NCBI GenBank assembly: GCA_937980205.1
Contig: CALJKW010000064.1
Location: 124,001-188,000, forward strand
DNA from: an uncultured Myxococcales bacterium
GTDB lineage: Bacteria; Myxococcota; Myxococcia; Myxococcales; Myxococcaceae
Direction: 5' to 3'
Length of the DNA stretch: 64,000 nt
Shown: positions 10,111 through 17,316 of the stretch, one piece after another
Layout of the letters: each line of letters opens with the position of its first letter
Position numbering within the stretch: position 1 is the stretch's first letter
Position numbers and translations under genes: made by a program
The notes under the pieces: model-generated
Seen by the model: the letters and a program-made list of their open reading frames with translations, nothing else
Database searches by the model: none
Told to the model about the DNA's origin: nothing

Positions 10111-10536
10111 ATGGCCATCCAGGAAATCACCGACCTCGAGATCGTCCAGCGCTGCGCGGGCTGTGATCGCGAGAACCGAGTCGCACTCGCGAACCTCGCG
10201 GTAGGCGTGGAGCACGCCGAGCAGGTCGAGGACGGCGTGGTCCCGCTGCCCGAGTGCCCAACGTGTCGCTCGCGGGAGTTCCTCGTGCGCTCGCCCGCGA
10301 GCGAGCAGGCGCACCCGGCACAAGGCAGCTCCGGGCACCTCCACCGGCTCATGGTCGACGAGCTGCACTCGCAGCTCGTGAAGAAGGGGCGCGTCGTCGA
10401 ACCTCTCGTGGGCAAGGTCGCGCAGATCGTTACCAAGCCCATCGCCACCGAGGTCAGGGCCCGCTTCTTCGACAAGGGGCTGAAGCTGCCGGCGCGTGCC
10501 GTCGAGGAACTCCAGGGTAAGGAGCCCGGCCAGTGA
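10111..10536 (+). CDS. Zinc-ribbon protein of unknown function in tail cluster
   Basis: 141 residues, ATG at 10111. Two cysteine pairs, CAGC at about 15-18 and CPTC at about 49-52, form a probable zinc ribbon; the rest is charged and helical with no enzyme motif. Such small ribbons beside phage lysis or fibre genes are usually uncharacterised. The stop overlaps the start of the amidase gene (GTGA), so the two are translated together. Confidence 0.65.
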   Translation: MAIQEITDLEIVQRCAGCDRENRVALANLAVGVEHAEQVEDGVVPLPECPTCRSREFLVRSPASEQAHPAQGSSGHLHRLMVDELHSQLVKKGRVVEPLVGKVAQIVTKPIATEVRARFFDKGLKLPARAVEELQGKEPGQ

Positions 10537-11270
10537 GCGGCGGCTTCATCGTCGGCGGCAATGCCACGTGCCCGGTCGAGGGCCTCTCGATCCGCACGTT
10601 CGCCGAAGACGGCGTCCATCGGTTTCCCTCGAAGGGCAAACGAGCTCGCGCGGTCGAGCTCGTCATCCACGAGACCGTCACGCGCAGCGTCGACTCGACC
10701 ATCGCGGTCTTGAAGAAGCGCGGGCTCAGCGTCCACCTCGTGATGGGCGCGGACGGCGCGCTCACGCAGCACGGCGACCTCGCGACGGACATCCTCTGGC
10801 ACGCGAGCCAGCACAACGGCCCGTCGTTCGGCGTCGAGGTCGTGAACCCGTACTACCCGAGCTACCTCAAGCCGGGCCTGCCGTGGGACCGCGTCATCAA
10901 GGCGCCGTGGGCGCACAAGGGTGAGTACGTCCTGCCGACACCCGCGCAGGCGGAAGCGGTCGCCGCGCTCGTGCGCTGGACGACGAGCGCGTCCACGCGG
11001 GGCATCGCGGTGCCGCGTGTGTGGCCGGGGCTAAGGGATGGACGCTTTGCACTGGGCCTCGTGCCTGCTGCCGCGAAGGCGCCGCTGCCGGGTGTGCTCG
11101 CGCACCAGTACTTCGGGCACGCCGACGGCTCGATGCTCGTCCTCTACGCATGGCTGCGCCTCGAGGCCGGGCTCGCGCCGGACGTCGCGTTCGAGGAAGC
11201 GGTGAAGCGCGCGACCGGCGTGCGCCGTGCCGACGTTCGAGACCTGCTGCCCACGCCCGCTGTGGCCTGA
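10533..11270 (+). CDS. N-acetylmuramoyl-L-alanine amidase-like protein
   Basis: 245 residues from a GTG coupled to the previous stop. The ELVIHETVTRS segment (His46), the HLVMGADGALTQH stretch (about 68-80) and ILWHASQHN (His90) fit the zinc-dependent amidase_2 / PGRP-like fold, which cuts the amide between MurNAc and the stem peptide. There is no signal peptide, as expected for a phage-type endolysin that relies on a holin or tail delivery. The holin-like gene follows directly. The C-terminal 90 residues have no recognised wall-binding repeat. Confidence 0.75.
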   Translation: MSGGFIVGGNATCPVEGLSIRTFAEDGVHRFPSKGKRARAVELVIHETVTRSVDSTIAVLKKRGLSVHLVMGADGALTQHGDLATDILWHASQHNGPSFGVEVVNPYYPSYLKPGLPWDRVIKAPWAHKGEYVLPTPAQAEAVAALVRWTTSASTRGIAVPRVWPGLRDGRFALGLVPAAAKAPLPGVLAHQYFGHADGSMLVLYAWLRLEAGLAPDVAFEEAVKRATGVRRADVRDLLPTPAVA

Positions 11271-11287
11271 CCAAAGAGGAGAGACGG

Positions 11288-11524
11288 ATGGATACCTTCA
11301 CCAGCGTTGCGACGTGGCTTCAGGCGACCGGCCCCTACGGCCTCGTCGCAGTGCTCGGCTGGGCCTTCTGGCGCGTGAACGAGAAGAAGGACGCGCAGCT
11401 CCGCGAGCTGTTCGACAAGGTGGCCGAGATGGGGCGCGTGCAGACCGAGGCCGTGACCAAGGTCGAGGCCGCTCTCGTCGCGCTCAAGGACGCCATCGAG
11501 GACCTGCACGACAGGGCCGCGTGA
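11288..11524 (+). CDS. Small holin-like membrane protein
   Basis: 78 residues, ATG at 11288 with AGGAGAGACGG upstream. One membrane helix at about 14-28 (GPYGLVAVLGWAFW) is followed by a charged coiled-coil-like tail (about 30-76). Such one-helix proteins next to an endolysin are typical of phage holin or spanin-like genes, so a lysis or release role is likely. A longer frame upstream is out of register with the amidase and was not used. No family is firmly recognised. Confidence 0.6.
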   Translation: MDTFTSVATWLQATGPYGLVAVLGWAFWRVNEKKDAQLRELFDKVAEMGRVQTEAVTKVEAALVALKDAIEDLHDRAA

Positions 11525-11553
11525 GTACTGCTTGCGGAGTTCTCGCCAGGTAA

Positions 11554-11674
11554 CGCGGGCTTCCGCGCGCTGGTCGATTTCTCGCTTCTTCGCCTTGGAA
11601 GGTCGCCAGAAGGAAGCCTGTATGTCGTCGCGAACGGGGCGCACCGCACGGACCACCCCGACGGAGACGACGAC
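11554..11674 (+). promoter_or_regulatory. Cassette leader copy 1
   Basis: A small hairpin, CGCGG (11554-11558) with CCGCG (11563-11567), is followed by a GGTCGA tract. Then come TTGGAA (11595-11600), 18 bases, and TGTATG (11619-11624). AAGGAAG just before the ATG looks like a ribosome site. The 60 bases upstream of TTG closely resemble those of copy 4, including a hairpin in the same place with different bases. It precedes the gene at 11675. Confidence 0.6.
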
Positions 11675-11678
11675 ATGA
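11622..11678 (+). CDS. Leader mini-ORF, copy 1 (MSSR type)
   Basis: An 18-codon ORF, MSSRTGRTARTTPTETTT, starts six bases after AAGGAAG and ends with a TGA that overlaps the ATG of the next gene (ATGA at 11675-11678). Compared with copies 3-5, codons 2-4 (Ser, Ser, Arg) differ only at third positions, which suggests selection on the peptide rather than on the DNA alone. It could act as a translation-coupling leader. It is very short and unproven. Confidence 0.35.
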   Translation: MSSRTGRTARTTPTETTT

Positions 11679-11950
11679 AGGTGAGCGAGCTGATCGAGTT
11701 GCTGGAGGAGCAGGACCCGGACGCCGAGGTCCTCGTGATGATGCAGCAGAACTGGCCGTTCGAGTGCTCCTTGGCGGGCGTGACGACGCGCGAGGAGATG
11801 CTCCGCGCCGATCGCGACGAGGACGTCGATGGCGACGAAGACGAGGAGCCCCGCCTCGAGCGCGGCACCGCCAAGAACGACGTCTTCCTCGTTGAGGGCG
11901 AACAGCTCCGCTACGGCTCGAAGACGGCGTGGAGCGTGGCCACGCGTTGA
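11675..11950 (+). CDS. Small conserved hypothetical protein, cassette 1
   Basis: 91 residues, ATG at 11675. It starts MKVSELIELLEEQDPDAEVLVM, has an acidic middle (DEDVDGDEDEE), and ends NDVFLVEGEQLRYGSKTAW. This layout recurs in small phage/plasmid-borne proteins of unknown function. There is no signal peptide, membrane helix or catalytic motif. It is the only gene behind leader copy 1, so it looks like a stand-alone accessory (moron-like) cassette. Function unknown. Confidence 0.7.
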   Translation: MKVSELIELLEEQDPDAEVLVMMQQNWPFECSLAGVTTREEMLRADRDEDVDGDEDEEPRLERGTAKNDVFLVEGEQLRYGSKTAWSVATR

Positions 11951-11970
11951 GCCCGAACGCCGTTCCCGTC

Positions 11971-12052
11971 GAGGTCGATTCTTCACGGAATGACCTTGCT
12001 GGGGGCGCGAACGGAAGCCTGTATGGCGAGGCGATCAACGCGGAGGACGACG
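11971..12052 (+). promoter_or_regulatory. Cassette leader copy 2
   Basis: GAGGTCGATTC (from 11971), then TTGCTG (11996-12001), 18 bases, and TGTATG (12020-12025), with ACGGAAG before the ATG. This is the most diverged copy after the ATG. Here the mini-ORF codons (MARRSTRRTT) run in frame straight into the gene that starts at 12053, so leader and gene may be fused. Confidence 0.55.
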
Positions 12053-12265
12053 ATGCAGACGACGAACAGGAAGCGCCCCGGCAAGAAGGAGCCGACGGTC
12101 GACGAGCTGCTCGCCGCCATCGCGAAGGCGACGCTCCACATCGACACGCTCGAGACACGCAAGAGCGACTCGCTCGACTTCCACGACGTCGCGGTCTGGT
12201 CCGTGAAGGCCGCGCTCGAGGCCGCGTACCGCGCGGGGCTCGCCGCCGCCAAGGAGGAGCGATGA
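12053..12265 (+). CDS. Small protein resembling DUF6900
   Basis: 70 residues from the ATG at 12053 (GAGGACGACG upstream), or 80 from the in-frame ATG at 12023 in the leader. The segment IDTLETRKSDSLDFHDVAVW followed by a helical A-A-L-E-A-A-Y-x-A-G-L is what I recall of the DUF6900 family, small proteins found on phages and plasmids with unknown role. The next gene starts within its stop codon (ATGA). No enzymatic motif is visible beyond conserved Asp/His in DFHDV. Confidence 0.7.
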   Translation: MQTTNRKRPGKKEPTVDELLAAIAKATLHIDTLETRKSDSLDFHDVAVWSVKAALEAAYRAGLAAAKEER

Positions 12266-12552
12266 AGACGCTCGGCACCACGACGACCTACGACGGCACC
12301 GAGCACGCCTACCTGCGCGGCCACAAGGTGCGCATCGTCGCCGTGCTGAAGAACGCGCTGCGCGCCGACTACGACCCGGACCGGGACGGGCAGTACATCC
12401 GCGACGAGGAAGACCTCGAGCGCGCGGGCGGCGTGACCGCCGACGACCGCGTCGAGGTGCAGCCCTGGCTCGCAGCAGAGGGACGCTTCAGCTTCGTGTC
12501 GAGCGACCCGCGCGCCATCGACCTCGCGTGCTTCGCGAGCCTCAAGCGCTGA
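12262..12552 (+). CDS. Small hypothetical protein, cassette 2
   Basis: 96 residues, ATG overlapping the preceding stop, so translationally coupled. The protein is acidic and beta-rich (HAYLRGHKVRIVAVLKNAL, YDPDRDGQYIRDEEDLERAG) and ends with a short segment DLACFASLKR. I recognise no family. As the second gene of a leader-2 cassette it may work with the 70-residue protein. No signal peptide or membrane segment. Confidence 0.65.
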   Translation: MKTLGTTTTYDGTEHAYLRGHKVRIVAVLKNALRADYDPDRDGQYIRDEEDLERAGGVTADDRVEVQPWLAAEGRFSFVSSDPRAIDLACFASLKR

Positions 12553-12660
12553 CGACCTGAACGACGACGCGCTCCATCACGGAGCGCAAGCCCACCACGC
12601 GAGCCAAGGGCGCGCGCGTGAAGGGCGACGTGTACCCAGCGCCCGACGAGGAGAGCAGTC

Positions 12661-13317
<657 letters not shown>

Positions 13318-13333
13318 ACGCGGCGGAATCGGC

Positions 13334-13370
13334 GGGGCGTCGGCAGGCCTACAACCGCCTCCGACGCCCC
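13334..13370 (+). terminator. Long hairpin after the SAP/RHH-like gene
   Basis: GGGGCGTCGG (13334-13343) pairs with CCGACGCCCC (13361-13370), and inside it AGGC (13345-13348) pairs with GCCT (13357-13360), giving 14 base pairs with one bulge. No T-run follows, so this may be a GC-type or processing hairpin rather than a classical terminator. It separates the upstream gene from leader copy 3. Confidence 0.5.
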
Positions 13371-13392
13371 ATGTCCGCGGAACCTCGCGGAT

Positions 13393-13516
13393 ATTCCAAG
13401 CGCCTGAAAACGCATGAGAAATCAACGTGTTCGGCCTTGCTAGGGGCGCAAACGGAAGCCTGTATGTCCTCACGCGACGGGCACTGGGCCCCGCGTAGAA
13501 CGCGAGGACGACCACG
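13393..13516 (+). promoter_or_regulatory. Cassette leader copy 3 (upstream of amidoligase)
   Basis: Contains TTGCTA (13437-13442), 18 bases, TGTATG (13461-13466), and GAGGACG just before the gene. From 13393 to about 13485 it aligns closely, without large gaps, with copy 5 (16153 to about 16244), including CCAAG-x-GCCTGAAA upstream. A TCCGCG/CGCGGA hairpin (13374-13391) sits just ahead. It precedes the amidoligase operon. Confidence 0.65.
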
Positions 13517-13520
13517 ATGA
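13464..13520 (+). CDS. Leader mini-ORF, copy 3 (MSSR type)
   Basis: Eighteen codons, MSSRDGHWAPRRTRGRPR, preceded by ACGGAAG. They end in a TGA that overlaps the amidoligase ATG (ATGA at 13517-13520), the same architecture and length as copy 1. The arginine-rich tail is not conserved between copies; the MSSRDGH start is shared with copies 4 and 5. Possible coupling or attenuation peptide; unproven. Confidence 0.35.
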   Translation: MSSRDGHWAPRRTRGRPR

Positions 13521-14434
13521 AGACGCTGCGATTCGGGATCGAGATCGAGACGGTGGGCCTGAGCCGGACGAAGCTCGCCGAGGCCATCCACAGCGTGGTG
13601 GGCGGCACCATCTCGAACGACTACCGAGACGTGCGCATCACCACCGCGAGCGGGCGGACCTGGAAGGTGGTGCCGGACGGCTCGCTGAGCGGCGGCGAGA
13701 ACAGCGGCGAGATCGTCTCGCCGGTCCTCGGCTACGACGACATCGACGAGCTGCAGAACATCATCCGTGCGGTGCGCACGGCGGGCGCGAAGGCCGACCA
13801 CTCCACGGGCATCCACATCCACGTCGGAGCGGAGCGCTTCGACGCCAAGAGCGTGGTGAACCTGGTCAAGCTGGTTCACAAGCAGGAGCGCCTCCTCGAG
13901 CACGCGCTCGGTGTCAGCGAGCAGCGGCTCGCGCGCTACTGCCGCCCGATCGAAGCCCGCTTCATCGAGGCGCTCGAGGCGCGCCGCCCCAAGACGATGA
14001 GCGACGTGCGCGACGCCTGGTACGGGCGCAGCGGCGAGACGCCGAGCCGCTACCACAGCAGCCGCTACCGCGGGCTGAACCTCAACAGCCTCTTCTTCAG
14101 GGGCACGTTGGAGTTCCGCTACTTCAACGGCACCCTGCATGCCGGCGAGGTGAAGGCCTACGTGCAACTGGTCCTCGCGATGGCCGCCAAGGCGCTCGCC
14201 TCGAAGGCCGCATCGAGCAAGCGCCGGGAGTTCAACCCCGCCACCGCGAAGTACGACTTCCGGGTGGTGCTCCTGCACCTCGGGCTGATTGGCGACGAGT
14301 TCAAGACCGCGCGCCTGCACCTCACGAAGAAGCTCGCGGGCTCGGCGGCATGGAAGGGCGAGCGCCGCGACCGCCGCCCGGCCGCGAGCGCCCCGGCGAG
14401 CGAGGAGGTGGGCGATGCCCGAGCAGCAGCGTGA
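13517..14434 (+). CDS. Amidoligase-family enzyme (COOH-NH2 ligase, GS-like fold)
   Basis: 305 residues, ATG at 13517. Signature pieces of the amidoligase family appear in order: FGIEIETVG (Glu9, Glu11), PDGSLSG and GEIVSPVL (Glu65), the STGIHIHVG His-x-His (100, 102), and SLFFRGTLEFRYFNGTLH (Glu199, Arg201). These resemble the metal/ATP-binding acidic residues of the glutamine-synthetase-like fold, so ATP-dependent amide-bond formation between a carboxylate and an amine is expected. The substrate is unknown. The last 60 residues are basic and Ala-rich. It is first in an operon with two gamma-glutamyl-cyclotransferase-like genes, which could undo a gamma-glutamyl linkage. Confidence 0.85.
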   Translation: MKTLRFGIEIETVGLSRTKLAEAIHSVVGGTISNDYRDVRITTASGRTWKVVPDGSLSGGENSGEIVSPVLGYDDIDELQNIIRAVRTAGAKADHSTGIHIHVGAERFDAKSVVNLVKLVHKQERLLEHALGVSEQRLARYCRPIEARFIEALEARRPKTMSDVRDAWYGRSGETPSRYHSSRYRGLNLNSLFFRGTLEFRYFNGTLHAGEVKAYVQLVLAMAAKALASKAASSKRREFNPATAKYDFRVVLLHLGLIGDEFKTARLHLTKKLAGSAAWKGERRDRRPAASAPASEEVGDARAAA

Positions 14435-14531
14435 GGGGCGCGGGGCCGGCTACGACGCCGGCCCTGAACTCGGCCGCCGACGGAAGCGATGGATGACTAC
14501 GGCGGGCCTCGGCCCGCGGCGAGATGAGAAG

Positions 14532-14981
14532 ATGGGACAGGTGCTCTACTTCGCGTACGGCTCGAACCTCGACGACGACCAGATGCGGTCGCGGTGCGCG
14601 AGCGCGCAGCCCGTGGCGCGCGCCGTGCTGCCCAACTACGCGCTCGCCTTCGGCGGCTTCAGCCACCGTTGGGACGGGGCGGTCGCGAGCGTCGTGCGGG
14701 CCCGCGGCGCTCGCGTCGAGGGGCTGCTCTACCGGCTCGCCGACACGGACCTCCGCGCGCTCGATCGCTTCGAGGGCCACCCGTTCGCCTACGAGCGCGT
14801 CGTGAAGCTGGTGCTCGACGAGCACGGGCAACGCCGTCGCGCAACGACGTATCTGCAGCCCGAGGACGGGTTCGAGCCCTGGGCGCCGCAGCCCGGCTAC
14901 TTCCGCGTCCTGTGGCGCGCGTACGCCCGCCTGGGCTTCGACGTCGCGCCCCTGGCCACCGCAGCGGGGGTGGAGCCATGA
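14532..14981 (+). CDS. Gamma-glutamylcyclotransferase-like protein 1 (YGSN type)
   Basis: 149 residues from ATG 14532, which puts the family start LYFAYGSNL (residues 5-13) where it normally lies. FEGHP (Glu81) supplies the expected catalytic glutamate. GGCT enzymes release 5-oxoproline from gamma-glutamyl-amine or -peptide substrates. A competing in-frame ATG at 14415 has an excellent GAGGAGG and overlaps the amidoligase end; it would add 39 low-complexity residues, so the true start is open. The intervening DNA has a GGGCCGGC/GCCGGCCC hairpin and a GCGGGC-CTCG-GCCCGC hairpin. The stop overlaps the next ATG. Confidence 0.82.
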   Translation: MGQVLYFAYGSNLDDDQMRSRCASAQPVARAVLPNYALAFGGFSHRWDGAVASVVRARGARVEGLLYRLADTDLRALDRFEGHPFAYERVVKLVLDEHGQRRRATTYLQPEDGFEPWAPQPGYFRVLWRAYARLGFDVAPLATAAGVEP

Positions 14982-15376
14982 ACGCGCCCAACGGCCAGCG
15001 TGGCGCGCCCACGCGCGTCTTCGTCTACGGCACGCTCCTCGCCGGTGAGCCGAACCACCGTGTCCTGGCTGGCGCGCGGCTCGTCGCGAACGCGCGCACG
15101 CAGGCCGCATTCGAGCTGAGGGACCTCGGACCGTTTCCGGGTCTCGTGAGCGGCGGCGCGCACGCGGTAGCCGGCGAGGTGTATGAGGTCGACGAGGCGA
15201 CGCTCGCCGCGCTTGACCGGCTCGAAGGGCATCCGCGCTTCTACCGTCGCACGGGCATCGCGCTCGACGACGGGTCGCTCGTCCAGACCTACCTCCTCCC
15301 GCCCGAGCAGGTCGAGGGTCGTCCCGTCATCGCCTCGGGCAACTGGCGCTCGCGCCGAAAGGAGACCGCAGCATGA
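14978..15376 (+). CDS. Gamma-glutamylcyclotransferase-like protein 2 (AIG2/YGTL type)
   Basis: 132 residues, ATG coupled to the preceding stop. VFVYGTLLAGEPNH (from about residue 14) and LDRLEGHPRFYRR (Glu83) define the AIG2/GGCT-like fold. The YGTL signature differs from the YGSN of its neighbour, so this is not a recent tandem duplicate. Two different cyclotransferase-like proteins beside an amide ligase suggest two gamma-glutamyl-type substrates or two removal steps. The stop overlaps the start of the 80-residue gene (ATGA). Confidence 0.82.
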   Translation: MNAPNGQRGAPTRVFVYGTLLAGEPNHRVLAGARLVANARTQAAFELRDLGPFPGLVSGGAHAVAGEVYEVDEATLAALDRLEGHPRFYRRTGIALDDGSLVQTYLLPPEQVEGRPVIASGNWRSRRKETAA

Positions 15377-15615
15377 AGATCGTGATGAGAGACGGGCGCG
15401 TGTTCCAAGGCACCGCGCTGCAGATCGTGAAGGCCATGCAGGACATTGCGTTCGGCGTCGAGGACTTCACCGTGCCGAAGTACATCGAGTGGGTCGTCGC
15501 CAACGCGCGCAAGTTCGAGGAGGTCGAGCTCGACGTGAAGGGCGAGACCGACGAGGAGCTTGCCGCGTCGCTCGTCGCCGAGATGCTCCGCACCGGACTC
15601 ACGGCGAAGGGGTAG
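15373..15615 (+). CDS. Small conserved-looking protein, last gene of the amidoligase operon
   Basis: 80 residues, ATG overlapping the cyclotransferase-2 stop. Sequence starts MKIVMRDGRVFQGTALQIVK, followed by two helices (YIEWVVANARKFEEVEL, DEELAASLVAEML). I recognise no family. Its strict coupling to the amidoligase/GGCT genes makes it a candidate substrate, carrier or regulatory subunit. It ends LRTGLTAKG, with no obvious reactive C-terminus. No cysteine is present, so thioester carrier chemistry is unlikely. Confidence 0.7.
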   Translation: MKIVMRDGRVFQGTALQIVKAMQDIAFGVEDFTVPKYIEWVVANARKFEEVELDVKGETDEELAASLVAEMLRTGLTAKG

Positions 15616-15649
15616 GCAGAAGGCCTGCACACCCGAAGCGCGCGGAACA

Positions 15650-15769
15650 TCGCGCGTTCTTGCGCGAGGTCGAATCCTCGCTTCTTCGCCTTGCTACGGG
15701 CGCGAACGGAAGCCTGTATGTCCTCACGCGACGGGCACGGGGCTCGACGCGAAAGCGAGGACGACGACG
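15650..15769 (+). promoter_or_regulatory. Cassette leader copy 4
   Basis: A perfect hairpin TCGCGC (15650-15655) / GCGCGA (15662-15667) is followed by GGTCGAATC and CTTCTTCGCC. Then come TTGCTA (15691-15696), 18 bases, TGTATG (15715-15720), and GAGGACGACGACG before the gene ATG at 15770. The mini-ORF (MSSRDGHG) runs past the gene start in another frame. Upstream half resembles copy 1. Confidence 0.62.
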
Positions 15770-16021
15770 ATGAGGATCAAGAGCACCACCGCCTTCCGCG
15801 CCTACGCCGACGCGCGCGCTAAGCGCGCCACCGAGCAGGCGGCAGCCACCGCGCGCTTCATGGTGAAGTCGGTGAACAAGGACGGCTCGATCAGCCGCAT
15901 GGCGCCCACCAGGAACGACTGGAAGTACGACGCGTTCGCCACCGCCGAGGACGCGGAGAAGCGCCGCGCCCAGCTCGAGGCGATGAACCCCGGCTCGCGC
16001 TACGCGGTGGTCGCACTCTGA
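15770..16021 (+). CDS. Small hypothetical protein, cassette 4
   Basis: 83 residues, ATG at 15770 preceded by GAGGACGAC. A basic, Ala-rich helix (about 1-30) is followed by FMVKSVNKDGSISRMAPTRN and AEDAEKRRAQLEAMNPGSRY. The end resembles small phage proteins that present a short beta hairpin, but I recognise no family. It is a single-gene cassette behind leader copy 4. No signal or membrane segment. Confidence 0.62.
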   Translation: MRIKSTTAFRAYADARAKRATEQAAATARFMVKSVNKDGSISRMAPTRNDWKYDAFATAEDAEKRRAQLEAMNPGSRYAVVAL

Positions 16022-16152
16022 CGCGCGCCACGGGCGCCGACGTTGGCCCACGTGGCCGCGTCACCCAGCCCGGCGTCGTGCCCCGCGTGAAGGGCCACGG
16101 GCACGCCCGGGCGCAACGTCGTCGCGGCCCATCGTCGTGTAGGTGCCTGACC

Positions 16153-16271
16153 TCCAAGTGCCTGAAAGAACATCGAGAATCGACACCCGTCCGCCTTGCT
16201 ATGGGTCGAAACGGAAGCCTGTATGTCCTCACGCGACGGGCACTTCGCACGACGCGCCACGGAGGACGACG
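16153..16271 (+). promoter_or_regulatory. Cassette leader copy 5
   Basis: TCCAAG-T-GCCTGAAA upstream, a GAGAATCGACAC tract, TTGCTA (16196-16201), 18 bases, TGTATG (16220-16225), then the conserved TCCTCACGCGACGGGCAC, and GGAGGACGACG before the ATG at 16272. Very close to copy 3 over more than 90 bases. The mini-ORF (MSSRDGHF) overlaps the gene start in another frame. Confidence 0.65.
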
Positions 16272-16571
16272 ATGAGCACGACGACGAAGAACACGCAGGC
16301 GACGAAGACGGTGAGCCAGGGCGAGAGCCGCTACGGAACGCCCGAGCCGCAGATCGCGCTCCGCTTCCCCAAGGGCACCAGCTACCGCGTCGTGAAGGCC
16401 GCGCTGCACAAGCTCGCCGCCGAGATCGAGCTGGCCACGCCCGCGAGCGAGCGCTGGTGCGTGAACACCGAGGACTTCAACGAGAGCGGGCGCGTGTACC
16501 TCGAGCTCGCCGACGCGACGCCCGTTGAGGCCGCGCGCGGGCTGGCGATGCTCACGAAGCTGGTGGGGTGA
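16272..16571 (+). CDS. Small hypothetical protein, cassette 5
   Basis: 99 residues, ATG at 16272 behind GGAGGACGACG. A Thr/Lys-rich start (about 1-20) is followed by a compact alpha/beta region: QIALRFPKGTSYRVVKAALH, FNESGRVYLELADATPVEAA. No family recognised. It is the last gene of the island; the convergent kdpE gene ends 44 bases further on. A weak CGGCG-AAT-CGCCG hairpin lies between them at 16581-16593. Confidence 0.62.
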   Translation: MSTTTKNTQATKTVSQGESRYGTPEPQIALRFPKGTSYRVVKAALHKLAAEIELATPASERWCVNTEDFNESGRVYLELADATPVEAARGLAMLTKLVG

Positions 16572-16614
16572 GCCCGCTCTCGGCGAATCGCCGCTCTCGA
16601 GGGAAAGCGGCCAT

Positions 16615-17316
16615 TCAGGTCCGGTCGCGCAGCCGGTAGCCCACGCCCGGCTCCGTGACGAGGAGCTTCGGACGCGATGGATTCGCTTCGATCTTCTTGC
16701 GCAGCTCGGCCATGTGCACGCGAACGTAGTGCGTCTGCGCGGCATACGCCGGGCCCCAGACCTCCTTCAAGATCTGGCGATGGGTGAGCACCTTGCCAGC
16801 GTGCTGAGCGAACAGCACGAGGAGCTTGTACTCGATGGGAGTGAGCCGAAGCTCCTGATCTCCGCGGAACACCTCGCGGCGTACGAGGTCGATCTTGAGG
16901 TCGCCGAACTCGTAGGACTGCACCTCGGCGCCGCCCCGCGACGCCTCGGCGTGGCGCAGGGCGACGCGCATGCGCGCGAGGAGCTCGTTCACGCCGAACG
17001 GCTTCGTGAGGTAGTCGTCGGCTCCCGCATCGAGCGCCGCCACCTTGTCGTCCTCCCGCCCGCGCGCCGAGAGCACGATTACCGGCACCCGGCTCCACTC
17101 CCTGAGTTGCCGAGTGAGGTCGATACCATCGCCGTCCGGCAGGCCGAGATCCAAGAGGACGAGATCGGGGTTGTGACTCGTCAAGAGCTGCACACCTTCG
17201 GACGCGCGCTCGGCCTCAAGCAGCCTGTAGCCGCGCGACGTCAGCGTCGCGCGGATGAACTTGCGCATCTCAGGCTCGTCCTCGACGACCAGCACCAGCG
17301 GGCCGATGGCCGTCAT
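16615..17316 (-). CDS. kdpE: KdpE response regulator of the potassium operon
   Basis: 233 residues, OmpR/PhoB class. The receiver domain (about 1-120) has acidic VEDEPE, phospho-acceptor Asp56 in LLDLGLPDGDG and Lys105 in DYLTKPF. The winged helix (about 135-230) contains LTPIEYKLLVLF and VRVHMAELRKKIE. It is the output partner of KdpD and should switch on the kdp operon when potassium is low. Its start overlaps the kdpD stop by four bases. It is the last gene of the nine-gene minus-strand run. Confidence 0.95.
   Translation of the reverse strand: MTAIGPLVLVVEDEPEMRKFIRATLTSRGYRLLEAERASEGVQLLTSHNPDLVLLDLGLPDGDGIDLTRQLREWSRVPVIVLSARGREDDKVAALDAGADDYLTKPFGVNELLARMRVALRHAEASRGGAEVQSYEFGDLKIDLVRREVFRGDQELRLTPIEYKLLVLFAQHAGKVLTHRQILKEVWGPAYAAQTHYVRVHMAELRKKIEANPSRPKLLVTEPGVGYRLRDRT

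Noticed and set aside
16223..16528. Leader copy 5 mini-ORF continued for about 100 codons through the cassette gene
   Set aside because: After the shared MSSRDGH start the frame is arginine-rich and antagonistic to the real gene. Only the start of the mini-ORF is credible.
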